From an uncultured Clostridia bacterium (GTDB taxonomy: Bacteria > Bacillota > Clostridia > TANB77 > CAG-508): a stretch of 37,342 nucleotides of DNA. The stretch lies in NCBI GenBank assembly GCA_948934525.1, contig CAQZSK010000002.1:170754-208095 (forward strand), given 5' to 3'. Within the stretch, counting starts at the first letter, position 1. The number at the start of each line of letters is the position of its first letter. The translations under genes and the position numbers were made by a program. The notes under the pieces were generated by a model. That model was not told the DNA's origin and made no database searches. It was given only the letters and a program-made list of their open reading frames with translations. Shown here piece after piece: positions 24,090-33,021 of the stretch.

Positions 24090-25127
24090 TTATTGTTCTG
24101 TACGTATTTTTTCTTTATATAAGCTTGTATCTTGCCACCATTGTTCATACTTCTTTTCTCTTCGATGGTCTGGCAATTGATAATTTTCTTTTAAATACTT
24201 CCCAATATATTTACTAACTTTTTCTGCTCCTTGTAGGTTCATATGTTCCCCCTTATCATGAGTATCTTGATTCCAATCAATTCCTAATTCCTCCAATTTC
24301 ATATTTAAATCTAAAAAAGGAATTTCATAGCGTGTTGCTAGTTTTGTTATTTCTCTATTTTTCTCCAAATTCCACACATTAGGTGCTGGATTCTCTATTA
24401 ATGCTAGTTTTGCATTGTTTTCTTCACATAATTCTTTGATTTTTATTAAATACTCTGTTGCTCTTTTCCCTAGTTTGTTTTTAGGTAATTTCTTCTTCAT
24501 ATAATCTTTTTCGCCTTTGTATGGCTTTTTCCCTTTTGCTAACAAATATCCTTTGGAACAATAGTGCATTTTAGTATAAGCATATTCAAAATCATCACTA
24601 TTTAGTTCAGACCATCTGCTATGAAATCTAAAAATTGGAAATATTAAATCATATAACTGGGCACCTTTATTTTTTTGAACAGGATCTATTATTGCCTCTA
24701 CTTTGTTAATGCTAGTAGGCATATTGTCATATAAATGTCTTTTATTAAATTCATTCATTGGATAATCATGGAAAGCAGCATCTATATGTAAAACAATTAT
24801 CTTTGGTTTTTGATACTTAAAAACTTCTTTGATACAATAATAACTATCCCATATTTTCTGGGCTGGTGAAGCAAAATCATAACTCGTAAATCCATATTCT
24901 TCCCACATTATAATAGGAGATATTGCTCTATAAATAGAACTATCTCCAACAAAAACTGCATCTAAGCTATTTTCTGGTTCTTGATAAAAACCTTGTATAA
25001 TTGTTCTATAAAACCCATTCTTTTTATTGATTGTTTTTGGTACAAAAATCGGTGATATTAAGAAAAAGAGTACTACCCCTATTATAAAAAATACCACAAC
25101 TTTTGTAACTATTGCTAACTTTTTCAT
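24090..25127 (-). CDS. SGNH-hydrolase-type membrane-anchored protein in DltD position
   Basis: This 345-residue protein has an N-terminal membrane anchor (about 5-26) and an extracytoplasmic SGNH/GDSL-type domain: block I VFVGDSSIYRA (S63 as likely nucleophile), FASPAQ, LHIDAAFHDYP, and the C-terminal DKGEHMNLQGAEKVSKYIG with H295 as likely catalytic histidine. It is the last gene of the aminoacylation set, 12 bp after the MBOAT gene, the place where dltD sits in dlt operons. It does not match DltD closely, so I name it only by fold. It would work with the MBOAT protein in transferring an acyl or aminoacyl group to the wall polymer outside the membrane. Confidence 0.8.
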   Translation of the reverse strand: MKKLAIVTKVVVFFIIGVVLFFLISPIFVPKTINKKNGFYRTIIQGFYQEPENSLDAVFVGDSSIYRAISPIIMWEEYGFTSYDFASPAQKIWDSYYCIKEVFKYQKPKIIVLHIDAAFHDYPMNEFNKRHLYDNMPTSINKVEAIIDPVQKNKGAQLYDLIFPIFRFHSRWSELNSDDFEYAYTKMHYCSKGYLLAKGKKPYKGEKDYMKKKLPKNKLGKRATEYLIKIKELCEENNAKLALIENPAPNVWNLEKNREITKLATRYEIPFLDLNMKLEELGIDWNQDTHDKGEHMNLQGAEKVSKYIGKYLKENYQLPDHRREKKYEQWWQDTSLYKEKIRTEQ

Positions 25128-25139
25128 ATTTTTACTCCC

Positions 25140-26732
25140 TTAAAATTGTCCATAAATAAAATCACTTGCTGCATATCCTGGTCCATAAACTCCAAAGATA
25201 ATAATGGCAAAAATAACTGCATAATAAAGCAACCACCTAAATGGCAAATTTTGTTTTGCTATTTTTTCACGAATATGATATCCCTTTTCTTGTAATAACC
25301 CAACTACAAACATAAGAATAACACCTATAGCGAGTATCACAAAGTCTTGTGGAATACAACCTATATTAAATAGACTTCCATCAAAAAAAGACCCAATTCC
25401 CTGCCATGTAAAGATAGAGCAAAACATTTTCCAAGCATCTAATAATCTGTGAGACCTAAAAATCATCATTCCAATGAATACTACTATAGTAGTTCTTATC
25501 ATTTGCCATAAGCGATAACTAAAAGCTCTTGTGTTGACTTTTAAAATGCTTAATATTTTATTACTTAATGGCTCTAATAACATTCCTATCATCATAATGA
25601 TATAGTAATATAATCCATAAAAAATATATTTCCAGCTAGCTCCATGCCAAATACCATTGCCAAGCCATACGAAAAACAAGGCAAAAGCAGCAGGTATTAG
25701 TTTAGATAAATATGTATTTCTAAATATCTTTTTAGCGCCATTAGTTAGGTGCATTGTAAGCTTTGAAAAAGAAATGGGATAAAAAATGTAATCTTTTAGC
25801 CATGCACCCAAAGTAATATGCCATCTCCTCCAAAATTCTTGTACTGAAGTTGAGAAAAATGGTCTTTTAAAGTTTTCTGCCATTTCAATTCCCATTGTTT
25901 GTGCAGTACCTCTTACAATATCCATACATCCTGAAAACTCTGCATAGATTTGAATTGTATATAAAATAATAGCCACTATAATCACAATTCCTGTATAATT
26001 TGCATAATGGCCAAATACTTCATTCACAAACAGTCCAGCTCTATCTGCAATGACCATTTTCTTAAAATATCCCCATAACATTAATTGTACACCAAATTTA
26101 AAATTTTGATATTGAAACTGATGTGGTTCATATAATTGGTGAGCCAAATGTTCATATCTTCCTATTGGTCCTTCTACAATTTGTGGGAAGAAGGATACAA
26201 ATAATGCTACTCTCCCTATATTCTTATCTGGCGCATATTTTCCTCTATATACATCAATTACATAGCTAACTGCTTGCAAAGTATAGTAAGAAATTCCTAA
26301 AGGTAATAGGAATTTTTGAAAAGGTATCTCTATCTGAAAATGACATAATTCAAATAAATTATTTAAGTTTCCTGCTATAAAGTTAAAATATTTTAGGAAC
26401 GCCAAAAAGCCAAAATTGACAAAAATGGCTAAGAAAACTACCCACTTTTTCTTTGTTTTGGCTCTATGTTTTATTTTCTTTTTTATCTCTTTTTCTTCAA
26501 TCTCTTTACATTTATCTTTTGCTTTGTTATCAATTCTTCCTAAAATTAAAGCTGTTGAATAAATAGACAATGTGGTTAATAGTAAAAATACAATTAATTT
26601 ACTACTTGCTAGGAAATAATAAATATAACTAGCTACTAGCAATACTGCCCATTTCATCTTTTTAGGAAAAATATAATATAAAATACATGTGATTGCTACA
26701 AAAGCAACAAAATATAATGAATTGATTGACAT
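25140..26732 (-). CDS. MBOAT-family O-acyltransferase, DltB-like
   Basis: This 530-residue polytopic membrane protein belongs to the MBOAT family, DltB/AlgI branch. Diagnostic segments are FPQIVEGPIGRY (182-193), FKRPFFSTSVQEFWRRWHITLGAWLKDYIFYP (288-319, H305) and the catalytic-type histidine H363 in GNGIWHGASW. An unusual basic charged insert (about 68-96) follows the second helix. In dlt systems DltB moves the D-alanyl group from the DltC carrier across the membrane; here the acyl group could be alanine or another one. The gene directly follows the carrier protein gene (22 bp) and precedes the SGNH gene. Confidence 0.9.
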   Translation of the reverse strand: MSINSLYFVAFVAITCILYYIFPKKMKWAVLLVASYIYYFLASSKLIVFLLLTTLSIYSTALILGRIDNKAKDKCKEIEEKEIKKKIKHRAKTKKKWVVFLAIFVNFGFLAFLKYFNFIAGNLNNLFELCHFQIEIPFQKFLLPLGISYYTLQAVSYVIDVYRGKYAPDKNIGRVALFVSFFPQIVEGPIGRYEHLAHQLYEPHQFQYQNFKFGVQLMLWGYFKKMVIADRAGLFVNEVFGHYANYTGIVIIVAIILYTIQIYAEFSGCMDIVRGTAQTMGIEMAENFKRPFFSTSVQEFWRRWHITLGAWLKDYIFYPISFSKLTMHLTNGAKKIFRNTYLSKLIPAAFALFFVWLGNGIWHGASWKYIFYGLYYYIIMMIGMLLEPLSNKILSILKVNTRAFSYRLWQMIRTTIVVFIGMMIFRSHRLLDAWKMFCSIFTWQGIGSFFDGSLFNIGCIPQDFVILAIGVILMFVVGLLQEKGYHIREKIAKQNLPFRWLLYYAVIFAIIIFGVYGPGYAASDFIYGQF

Positions 26733-26754
26733 TGTTTTTTCCTCTACTTTTAAA

Positions 26755-26979
26755 TTAATTTTCTAATTTCTGAATTAATTGGCACATTGCTTCTACTGAA
26801 TTAAAGTTTTCAGGAACAATGTCTCCTGCTCCTATTTCAATGTCAAACTCATCATTAATTGCTGATACAATTGACACAATATCAAAAGAATCTAGTTCTT
26901 CATTGTCTATCAAATGTTCATTTCCTTCAAAATTGATTTCTGGTTTAATCTTCTTTAATAATTTTAGTAATTCCTCCAT
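26755..26979 (-). CDS. Acyl/peptidyl carrier protein, DltC-like
   Basis: This 74-residue acidic carrier protein has the phosphopantetheine attachment serine S31 in EELDSFDIVSIV, followed by EFDIEIGAGDIVPENFNSV, the usual helix II-III region of DltC-type carriers. It should be loaded by the adenylating enzyme next to it and pass the aminoacyl group to the MBOAT protein. The ribosome binding site is weak (AGAAGAG). Order here is adenylating enzyme - carrier - MBOAT - SGNH, whereas Bacillus dlt is A-B-C-D. Confidence 0.92.
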   Translation of the reverse strand: MEELLKLLKKIKPEINFEGNEHLIDNEELDSFDIVSIVSAINDEFDIEIGAGDIVPENFNSVEAMCQLIQKLEN

Positions 26980-27022
26980 TTTCTCTTCTAACCCCTTTAG
27001 GTTAGTTTCGCCCCCTTTTTTC

Positions 27023-28531
27023 TTATATCATCATTTTTAACTTTTTTCTATCAATTTTGCCATTTGCATTATATGGCATTCTATCTAAGCAATGTATTTC
27101 ATTTGGACACATATATTTTGGTAATCGTTTACTTGCTTGCTCTAATAAATCTTTTTCTTCTAGCTTGTCTCCTTGATAAAATAAAACAATTTTATCTGTT
27201 TTTTCATCATATACACTAGCACAAGCTATAACATTGTCAATAGCATTTATAGCAGTTTCTATTTCTCCAAGCTCAATTCGATATCCCATATGCTTAATTT
27301 GAAAATCTTTTCTAGAAAGATAAATGAGTTCTCCTCTTTCATTTTCTTTAACAATATCCCCTGTTTTATAGATAATTTCTGGATAATTTTTGTTTAAAGG
27401 GTTTTGTACAAACACTTTCTGTGTTTGTACAGGGTTATTATAATACCCCTGTGCCAAGAAGCTTCCTCTAACACAAAGTTCACCTTCTTCTCCTTTTTTG
27501 GCTTCAGTGCTATCCTCTTTTATAATCATTACATTACAATTATCACAGTGTTTTCCAATTGGAATACCTTCTGTATTATCAAATCTTCTATCTACAATAT
27601 AATAAGTACAAATATCAGTAGTTTCAGTTGGTCCAAATAAGTTAGCAAATAATGCATTTGGAAAATGTTCTATCCATATATTTAGTTGTTTTGTTGGCAT
27701 TACTTCCCCTGCAAATAATATTTTTTCTAAGTTTGTTAACTGCACTTCATCTAAAGCTTTTAAATTTGCTACAATACACAGCGCTGATGGTACCCAATAA
27801 ATAGTATTTATCTTTTTTTCCTCTAAATATTGCAATAATTTGACTGGAAAAGAAAAATACATTTTAGGTATAATATAAAAAGTAGCTCCTGATAAGATAG
27901 TAGTAAATATATCTGTAATTGACATACTAAAATAAAATGGTGTTTGGCTTCCCCAAATTGTATCTGAATTAATATCAAATGTTTCTTTTGCCCAATGTGC
28001 ATAGGCAATTACTGCTTTGTGATTAATGACTGTGCCTTTTGGAACACCTGTTGAACCAGAAGTAAATAAAATATACATTGGATCTGTATCTATCATTTTG
28101 CTTCTTATTTCTTCTAATTTTTCTTGTTTTATCATTGTCTTTATTAGTTCTTCATAGATATAAATTGTTTGTTTTTCTGTGACAATTTCTTTTGCTTTCT
28201 CTTTATTTTTTGAGTCTGTTATAATTGCACTTGGTTGTAAAGTATCTAAAATAGAAGTTAATCTTTCATTAGGAGATTTCACATCTAAAATGGTATAGAA
28301 GTTTCCGCTATATAACACTCCCATCATAGTTTCTAAACATGCTATACTTTTGTCTAATAAAATAGCAATTGGCTGATTTATTTTTTCTAAATTGGTCAAA
28401 CCAGTTCCTATCTTTTTGCTATTTGTTAAAAATTCTGCATAGGTAACATTCCTATTGCTATCTCCAAAAGCAATTTTGTTACTATATTGCTTCGTTGTTT
28501 GTTCTAAATACTGTAAAATACTCTTTTTCAT
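27023..28531 (-). CDS. Amino-acid adenylating enzyme, DltA-like carrier protein ligase
   Basis: This is a 502-residue ANL-superfamily ligase. Core motifs: LFTSGSTGVPKG (155-166), FGPTETTDICTYY (299-311), YKTGDIV (388-394), RKDFQIKHMGYRIELGEIE (407-425) and the C-terminal catalytic lysine region NGKIDRKKL. It activates an amino acid with ATP and loads it on the carrier protein. The segment LFAGEVMP (272-279) has Ala274 where Bacillus DltA has Cys (FCGE), a residue tied to D-alanine selection, so the substrate may differ. ATG at 28531 is chosen for GGAG 6 bases upstream; ATG at 28543 overlaps the previous stop codon (TAATG) without a binding site and would add four residues. Confidence 0.88.
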   Translation of the reverse strand: MKKSILQYLEQTTKQYSNKIAFGDSNRNVTYAEFLTNSKKIGTGLTNLEKINQPIAILLDKSIACLETMMGVLYSGNFYTILDVKSPNERLTSILDTLQPSAIITDSKNKEKAKEIVTEKQTIYIYEELIKTMIKQEKLEEIRSKMIDTDPMYILFTSGSTGVPKGTVINHKAVIAYAHWAKETFDINSDTIWGSQTPFYFSMSITDIFTTILSGATFYIIPKMYFSFPVKLLQYLEEKKINTIYWVPSALCIVANLKALDEVQLTNLEKILFAGEVMPTKQLNIWIEHFPNALFANLFGPTETTDICTYYIVDRRFDNTEGIPIGKHCDNCNVMIIKEDSTEAKKGEEGELCVRGSFLAQGYYNNPVQTQKVFVQNPLNKNYPEIIYKTGDIVKENERGELIYLSRKDFQIKHMGYRIELGEIETAINAIDNVIACASVYDEKTDKIVLFYQGDKLEEKDLLEQASKRLPKYMCPNEIHCLDRMPYNANGKIDRKKLKMMI

Positions 28532-28542
28532 TTTCGTCTCCA

Positions 28543-29475
28543 TTACTTATTTTTTTGCAACTTAGCTACAAAAAATCCTTCCATTTGTTTTGAAGGTAAT
28601 ATTTTAATAGCTTGCTTTGTATAAACAGTTTGTCCTTTTTCTATATCTCTTAGCTCTAAATTTATATCTAACAATTGCAAATCAAATTGTTCCAATGCCC
28701 ATTCTAAAATTTTCTCATTTTCGTCTAAGTTTAACGTACAGGTAGAGTATACCATTATTCCATTTGGTTTTAAAGCCTCATAAGAATTTCTTAATAATTT
28801 TCTTTGAATTTTTACTAACTCTGCTACTTTTTTCTCAGACCAACTACGATAAGTTCTACTATCAGTTGCTATAAATCTTCCTTCACCACTACAAGGAGTA
28901 TCTAGTAATACTTTATCAAAAACCTCTGGGTATTTTCCGCCAATTCTTTCTCCATAATCATTGTTTACTGTTACAATACTAGCCCCTTGACCAATTACAT
29001 TATATTGTAATCTTTCACAGCGAATTTTATCTAACTCATTCGCTAAAATGGAACCCTTATTTTGCATCATTGCTGCCATTTGTGTGGTTTTACTTCCTGG
29101 TGCTGCTGTTAAATCTAATACTTTTTCACCTGCCTTAGGACTTAAGACTAATGGTGGTACCATACTAGATAAACTTTGTAAATAGATATATCCTTTTTCA
29201 AAAATATCTAATTTCTGAATTTCTTTTTCAGTTACGTTTTTTATTATAAGAGCTTCTTGATACCAAGGTACCCTTTCAAATTTAATATTGTTTTCTTTCA
29301 AAAATCTCATTAAGCTTTGAATATCATATTTTAGTGTATTCACTCTTAATGTAGTATATCTTTCTCCTGCCATACCAGATAAAATCTTATCTACTGTTAA
29401 GGGAGAAAATAACTCATATAGATTATCAACAAAAGCTTGTGGTAATTTTCGTTTTACTTCTAGTACAGATAACAT
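28543..29475 (-). CDS. NOL1/NOP2/Sun-family RNA m5C methyltransferase (RsmB/RsmF-like)
   Basis: This is a 310-residue Rossmann-fold methyltransferase. SAM motif I is LDLTAAPGSKT (120-130), motif IV DTPCSGEGR with C195, and motif VI YSTCTLN with the catalytic C246, the two-cysteine pattern of Rsm/Trm m5C enzymes. The N-terminal region (LRVNTLK) is the short RNA-binding extension. There is no C-terminal PUA-like domain, so it is shorter than E. coli RsmF (about 480). It would methylate a cytosine in rRNA or tRNA; the exact site is unknown. The start has AAGGGAAAG upstream. It overlaps or abuts the DltA-like gene, so the two are likely co-transcribed. Confidence 0.92.
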   Translation of the reverse strand: MLSVLEVKRKLPQAFVDNLYELFSPLTVDKILSGMAGERYTTLRVNTLKYDIQSLMRFLKENNIKFERVPWYQEALIIKNVTEKEIQKLDIFEKGYIYLQSLSSMVPPLVLSPKAGEKVLDLTAAPGSKTTQMAAMMQNKGSILANELDKIRCERLQYNVIGQGASIVTVNNDYGERIGGKYPEVFDKVLLDTPCSGEGRFIATDSRTYRSWSEKKVAELVKIQRKLLRNSYEALKPNGIMVYSTCTLNLDENEKILEWALEQFDLQLLDINLELRDIEKGQTVYTKQAIKILPSKQMEGFFVAKLQKNK

Positions 29476-29521
29476 CTTCTTTCCCTTCTATTCCTATAGT
29501 GTTATTTTTATTAAAAAGGTT

Positions 29522-30079
29522 TCACTTTTTTTGTTTTTCTTTCAACAAATCTCTAATTTCTTCTAATAAAAGAATATCTTCACTTTTCTTAGGTGGCTCT
29601 TCTACCTTTCCTTTTTTCTCTTCATGTTTTAGTTTTTCAAATAGCCTGACCATTGTAAAAATACAAATAGCAATAATTAAAAAGTCTATAATGGTTTGAA
29701 TAAAAGATCCATATGCTATTTTAGAACTACCTATTTGGAATGTTAAATTAGAAAAGTCTAATCCACCAATAATAATACCAATTAAAGGTGTAATAATATC
29801 ATTTACTAAACTTGTAACAATTTTTCCAAAAGCTCCTCCAACAATAACACCCACTGCCATGTCTACTACATTACCTCTAGAGATAAACTTTTTAAATTCA
29901 CTCGCTTCTTTTTTCGCCTTTTTCAAATTTTCTTTTGCTATCTGCTCTAATTCTTTCTTTTTGCTTTCTGCCTTTTCTTCTTTTTCTATATTATTCTCTT
30001 GTTTATCTTCTTGATTTTCTTCTATCTCTTCTGTTTCATTTTCTTCCATATTTGCTTTACTTTCTAATTCTTCTTTCAT
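29522..30079 (-). CDS. mscL: Large-conductance mechanosensitive channel MscL with long charged N-terminal extension
   Basis: This is a 185-residue protein. The MscL core starts at about residue 57 (KEASEFKKFISRGNVVDMAVGVIVGGAFGK), with TM1 about 72-95 and TM2 about 122-147 (FIQTIIDFLIIAICIFTMVRLF), followed by the usual C-terminal helix with EDILLLEEIRDLL. It opens under membrane tension and releases solutes during hypo-osmotic shock. The first 56 or so residues are not part of the normal protein: almost all Glu, Lys, Asn and Gln, probably cytoplasmic and helical. AGGAG sits 7 bases before this first ATG, so the extension is real as annotated. It starts 3 bp after the NUDIX gene stop. Confidence 0.95.
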   Translation of the reverse strand: MKEELESKANMEENETEEIEENQEDKQENNIEKEEKAESKKKELEQIAKENLKKAKKEASEFKKFISRGNVVDMAVGVIVGGAFGKIVTSLVNDIITPLIGIIIGGLDFSNLTFQIGSSKIAYGSFIQTIIDFLIIAICIFTMVRLFEKLKHEEKKGKVEEPPKKSEDILLLEEIRDLLKEKQKK

Positions 30080-30082
30080 CTT

Positions 30083-30493
30083 TTACTCCTTATTTTTCTT
30101 ATATTCTTCCACTTGACGAACCATATGTCCAATATTACCTTCTCCTGCAAATTTAGTATAATCAAAGAAATTTTCTTGTTTATCCATCCAATACAAATGA
30201 TTTACTTCTTCTACTAATTTAACATCTTTATTCAGTTTACCATAAAAAACCTCTAATTCTATATCTGCAAATGGATATTGGAAATTCATTAAATGTGTAA
30301 GTGAGATATCTTGATTTGTGATTCCTGTTTCTTCTTGTAACTCTCGATAAGCTGCATCTATCTCTTGTTCATTTATTTCTACCTTTCCTCCTACTAAATT
30401 AAATTTTCCCTTAAATGGTTCTTTTGCTCTTTGACACATTAATATTTTTTCTTCGTCCTTATTATATACTAATATTACATTTAACTTTTTCAA
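30083..30493 (-). CDS. NUDIX hydrolase (MutT/8-oxo-dGTP diphosphatase-like)
   Basis: This 136-residue protein has the complete Nudix box GGKVEINEQEIDAAYRELQEETGI (about 36-59), fitting Gx5Ex7REUxEExGU, on the usual MutT fold (N-terminal NVILVYNKDEEKILMCQRAKEPF). Such enzymes hydrolyse nucleoside diphosphate-linked substrates; the WMDKQE segment and small size agree with 8-oxo-dGTPase-like members, but the substrate is not certain. The start is TTG at 30493 with AAAGGAG about 7 bases upstream. It is the likely first gene of the long minus-strand cluster that runs through mscL to the teichoic acid genes. Confidence 0.9.
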   Translation of the reverse strand: MKKLNVILVYNKDEEKILMCQRAKEPFKGKFNLVGGKVEINEQEIDAAYRELQEETGITNQDISLTHLMNFQYPFADIELEVFYGKLNKDVKLVEEVNHLYWMDKQENFFDYTKFAGEGNIGHMVRQVEEYKKNKE

Positions 30494-30587
30494 CCTATTT
30501 CTCCTTTATATTTCAAATATTAGTTGCATTATATCATATATTCTTGGAATTTTGCGTTTTTTTGCCAAATTTCTTTTGAAATATGCC

Positions 30588-30618
30588 AAAAGAAAAGACT
30601 AGATATTTTAATATCTAG
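30588..30618. terminator. Terminator of the MATE-kinase gene
   Basis: A stem of 8-9 bp (CTAGATATT/AATATCTAG, 30599-30618) has T-rich sequence on the minus-strand side (TCTTTTCTTTT). It lies 10 bp after the stop of the MATE-kinase gene. The other flank is also T-rich. Confidence 0.75.
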
Positions 30619-30627
30619 CCTTTATTC

Positions 30628-32631
30628 TTACACTAATATATTCTCTCTTTCTTTAATCATTTCACAAATTAGTTCTGCTGTTTTTTCTACTCCCAATTTA
30701 TCACTATTAAGACAAATATCATAATTGCTATAATCTTTCCATTCTTTTTCTGTATAATGCTTATAGTGATTACTTCTTAGTTTATCTATTCTTTTAATCT
30801 CTTTTTCAGCTTTTACTCTATCAAATCCATAAATTTCTGTTGCTCTTTTTACTTTGTTTTCCATATTACTATATATAAATACTTTTAGGACATCTTCTCT
30901 ATCTTTTAGAATAAAATCTGCTCCTCTACCAATAATAACACTAGATTCTTGGTTCGCTAACTCTTTTATTAGTTCTGACTCTTTTAAGAATAATTCATCA
31001 CTGTTGTTTAGTCCTATATAATATCCATTATTAAAATTTCCTAGTGCATTCATTTTTTGTTCATTTTCTTCAATATATTCTTCAGAAAATCCTGTTTCTT
31101 GTGCTAATTTTTCAATAAAATCTTTATCATAAAATTTGATACCTAATTTATCTGCAATTAGCCTTCCTACATATCTTCCACCAGATCCATATTCTCTAGC
31201 AATAGTAATAACAATATGCTTACTCAATTGATTATCTATGCTTGTATCATCCACTAATGCTTTACTTTGTATCTTTTTCTTACCTAACTTTTTAACTTCA
31301 AAAATCAGTAAAACTACTGCAATTGTAAAAGCTAATCCATCTGCTACTGGTCCTGAATATAATACACCTCTAAGACCAAATAGCTTTCCTAAAATAAGCA
31401 TTGCAGGAATTAAAAATAATACTTGTCTAGATAAAGATAAAATTGCACTTTTAATGCTTTTTCCAATTGCTTGAAAGAAAATACCTGCTGGAATTTGAAT
31501 TCCATTACAAATACATAATAATAGATATGTTCTAAAAGCAATGCAAGCAAATTCCATATAATTTTCATCTCCACTACCAAAGATAGAAATTAATTGCTCT
31601 GGAATGGCTTGGAATAAAATAAAAGCAATTGTGCTAATGACAACACTGCAACCTAACACTATTTTTAAAGTCTTCTTTACTCTATCATATTTTCCAGCAC
31701 CATAGTTATAACCAACAATCGGTTGTGAGCCTGCTGCAATTCCAATAATAATACTATTTAATATTTGACTAATTTTCATAACAATACCAAATACTGTAAT
31801 TGGTATTTCAGAGCCGAATTTAGACTGAGCTCCATATTGTCCTAGTAGATTATTTTCAAATGCCATAACTACAACAAAGCTCATTTGTGTTATAAAACTA
31901 CTAATTCCAAGAGTAGATACTTTTTTAAGTATGCTTAATTTTGGTTTAAAAGTTTCTTTCCTTACTTGAATAGATTTGAATTTCTTAATATATAAAATAT
32001 TCATTGTAAAAGTCAAAATCTGGCTAATAATTGTTGCTATTGCTGCTCCTTGTACTCCCATTTTAAATACAAATATAAAAATAGGATCTAAAATAATATT
32101 TAAAACTGCACCACTTACCATAGATGTCATTGCATATTTTGGGTTTCCATCAGCTCTGATAATAGAATTTAAAGTAGTTCCTATCATCATAAAAGGCAAG
32201 CCTATCGCTATAATATATCCATAATTTAAGGCATATTCTTTTAAATTATCTGTACACCCAAAAATATTTAATAATTGTGGCAAAAAGATTAGTGTAATAG
32301 CACATAGTATCACTGCTATTATAATGGATAACAATATTCCATTTGAAACACCTTTTTCAGCTTCTTCTTTTTTCTTTTCTCCCAACTTCAAACTTAAGTA
32401 TGCTGAAGAACCATCGCCAAACATAAGGGCAAATGCTAAGCAAACTATTACCAACGGAAATACTACATTGGTTGCTCCATTTCCTAAATATCCAACTCCC
32501 CATCCAATAAAGATTTGATCTACTATATTATATAGTGAATTCACTAATAGTGAGATAATGCAAGGTATAGAGAACTTCTTTATTAGCTTTCCTATTTTTT
32601 CTGTTCCTAAAATATTTTCTTCTTTTTCCAT
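30628..32631 (-). CDS. MATE-family efflux transporter fused to a cytidylate-kinase-like domain
   Basis: This is a 667-residue protein. Residues 1-450 form a complete MATE transporter with 12 hydrophobic segments, including the family segments FSIPCIISLLVNSLYNIVDQIFIG and GIAAGSQPIVGYNYGAGKYDRV. After a charged linker (450-470) comes a cytidylate-kinase-like domain (472-667): HIVITIAREYGSGGRYVG with P-loop-like GSGGR (482-486), IGRGADFIL, and a C-terminal basic helix region. The transporter would use an ion gradient to export organic cations or drugs; the kinase domain's role is not known. ATG at 32631 has AGGAGG 5-6 bases upstream. The frame is continuous, so the fusion is real. Confidence 0.9.
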   Translation of the reverse strand: MEKEENILGTEKIGKLIKKFSIPCIISLLVNSLYNIVDQIFIGWGVGYLGNGATNVVFPLVIVCLAFALMFGDGSSAYLSLKLGEKKKEEAEKGVSNGILLSIIIAVILCAITLIFLPQLLNIFGCTDNLKEYALNYGYIIAIGLPFMMIGTTLNSIIRADGNPKYAMTSMVSGAVLNIILDPIFIFVFKMGVQGAAIATIISQILTFTMNILYIKKFKSIQVRKETFKPKLSILKKVSTLGISSFITQMSFVVVMAFENNLLGQYGAQSKFGSEIPITVFGIVMKISQILNSIIIGIAAGSQPIVGYNYGAGKYDRVKKTLKIVLGCSVVISTIAFILFQAIPEQLISIFGSGDENYMEFACIAFRTYLLLCICNGIQIPAGIFFQAIGKSIKSAILSLSRQVLFLIPAMLILGKLFGLRGVLYSGPVADGLAFTIAVVLLIFEVKKLGKKKIQSKALVDDTSIDNQLSKHIVITIAREYGSGGRYVGRLIADKLGIKFYDKDFIEKLAQETGFSEEYIEENEQKMNALGNFNNGYYIGLNNSDELFLKESELIKELANQESSVIIGRGADFILKDREDVLKVFIYSNMENKVKRATEIYGFDRVKAEKEIKRIDKLRSNHYKHYTEKEWKDYSNYDICLNSDKLGVEKTAELICEMIKERENILV

Positions 32632-32685
32632 ATGTTCCTCCTTCTGTTTTTGCTTATCTTCTTTCTTTTGTTATTAAAGCCACAT

Positions 32686-32712
32686 AAAAAACACCTTTTC
32701 TAGGTGTTTTTT
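32686..32712 (-). terminator. Terminator of rpmF
   Basis: A 10-bp stem (AAAAAACACC at 32686-32695 with GGTGTTTTTT at 32703-32712) is formed around TTTTCTA, with T-run on the minus strand. It lies between rpmF and the MATE-kinase gene. Confidence 0.85.
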
Positions 32713-32771
32713 GCTACATTACAATTAATTTCTAATTTTCATTTTGCAAAATTGTTTATGAGACTCTACAA

Positions 32772-32954
32772 TTAGTTTTCAGATTTTGCAACTACTTCTT
32801 TTCCATCATAATATCCACAATTTGGGCATACTCTATGTTGTAATACTTTTTCGTGGCAATGTGGACAATCAACTAAATTTTGATTTTCTAATTTCCATGT
32901 AGATCTTTTTAAATGTGTTCTTGCTTTTGACCATCTTCTTTTTGGTTGTGCCAT
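32772..32954 (-). CDS. rpmF: 50S ribosomal protein L32
   Basis: This is a 60-residue L32 of the zinc-binding type with C30, C33, C43 and C46 (CPHC and CPNC). The N-terminus MAQPKRRWSKARTHLKRS is typical: basic and rRNA-binding. ATG at 32954 has GGGAGGG upstream. The gene has its own perfect sigma-A promoter and terminator. The DUF177 (YceD) gene that often precedes rpmF is not here. Confidence 0.97.
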   Translation of the reverse strand: MAQPKRRWSKARTHLKRSTWKLENQNLVDCPHCHEKVLQHRVCPNCGYYDGKEVVAKSEN

Positions 32955-33021
32955 TTGTAATCCCTCCCTTAACTGCTATTCTCTCTATCATCTATATTTT
33001 GATTTTGCTAGTTTATATTGT

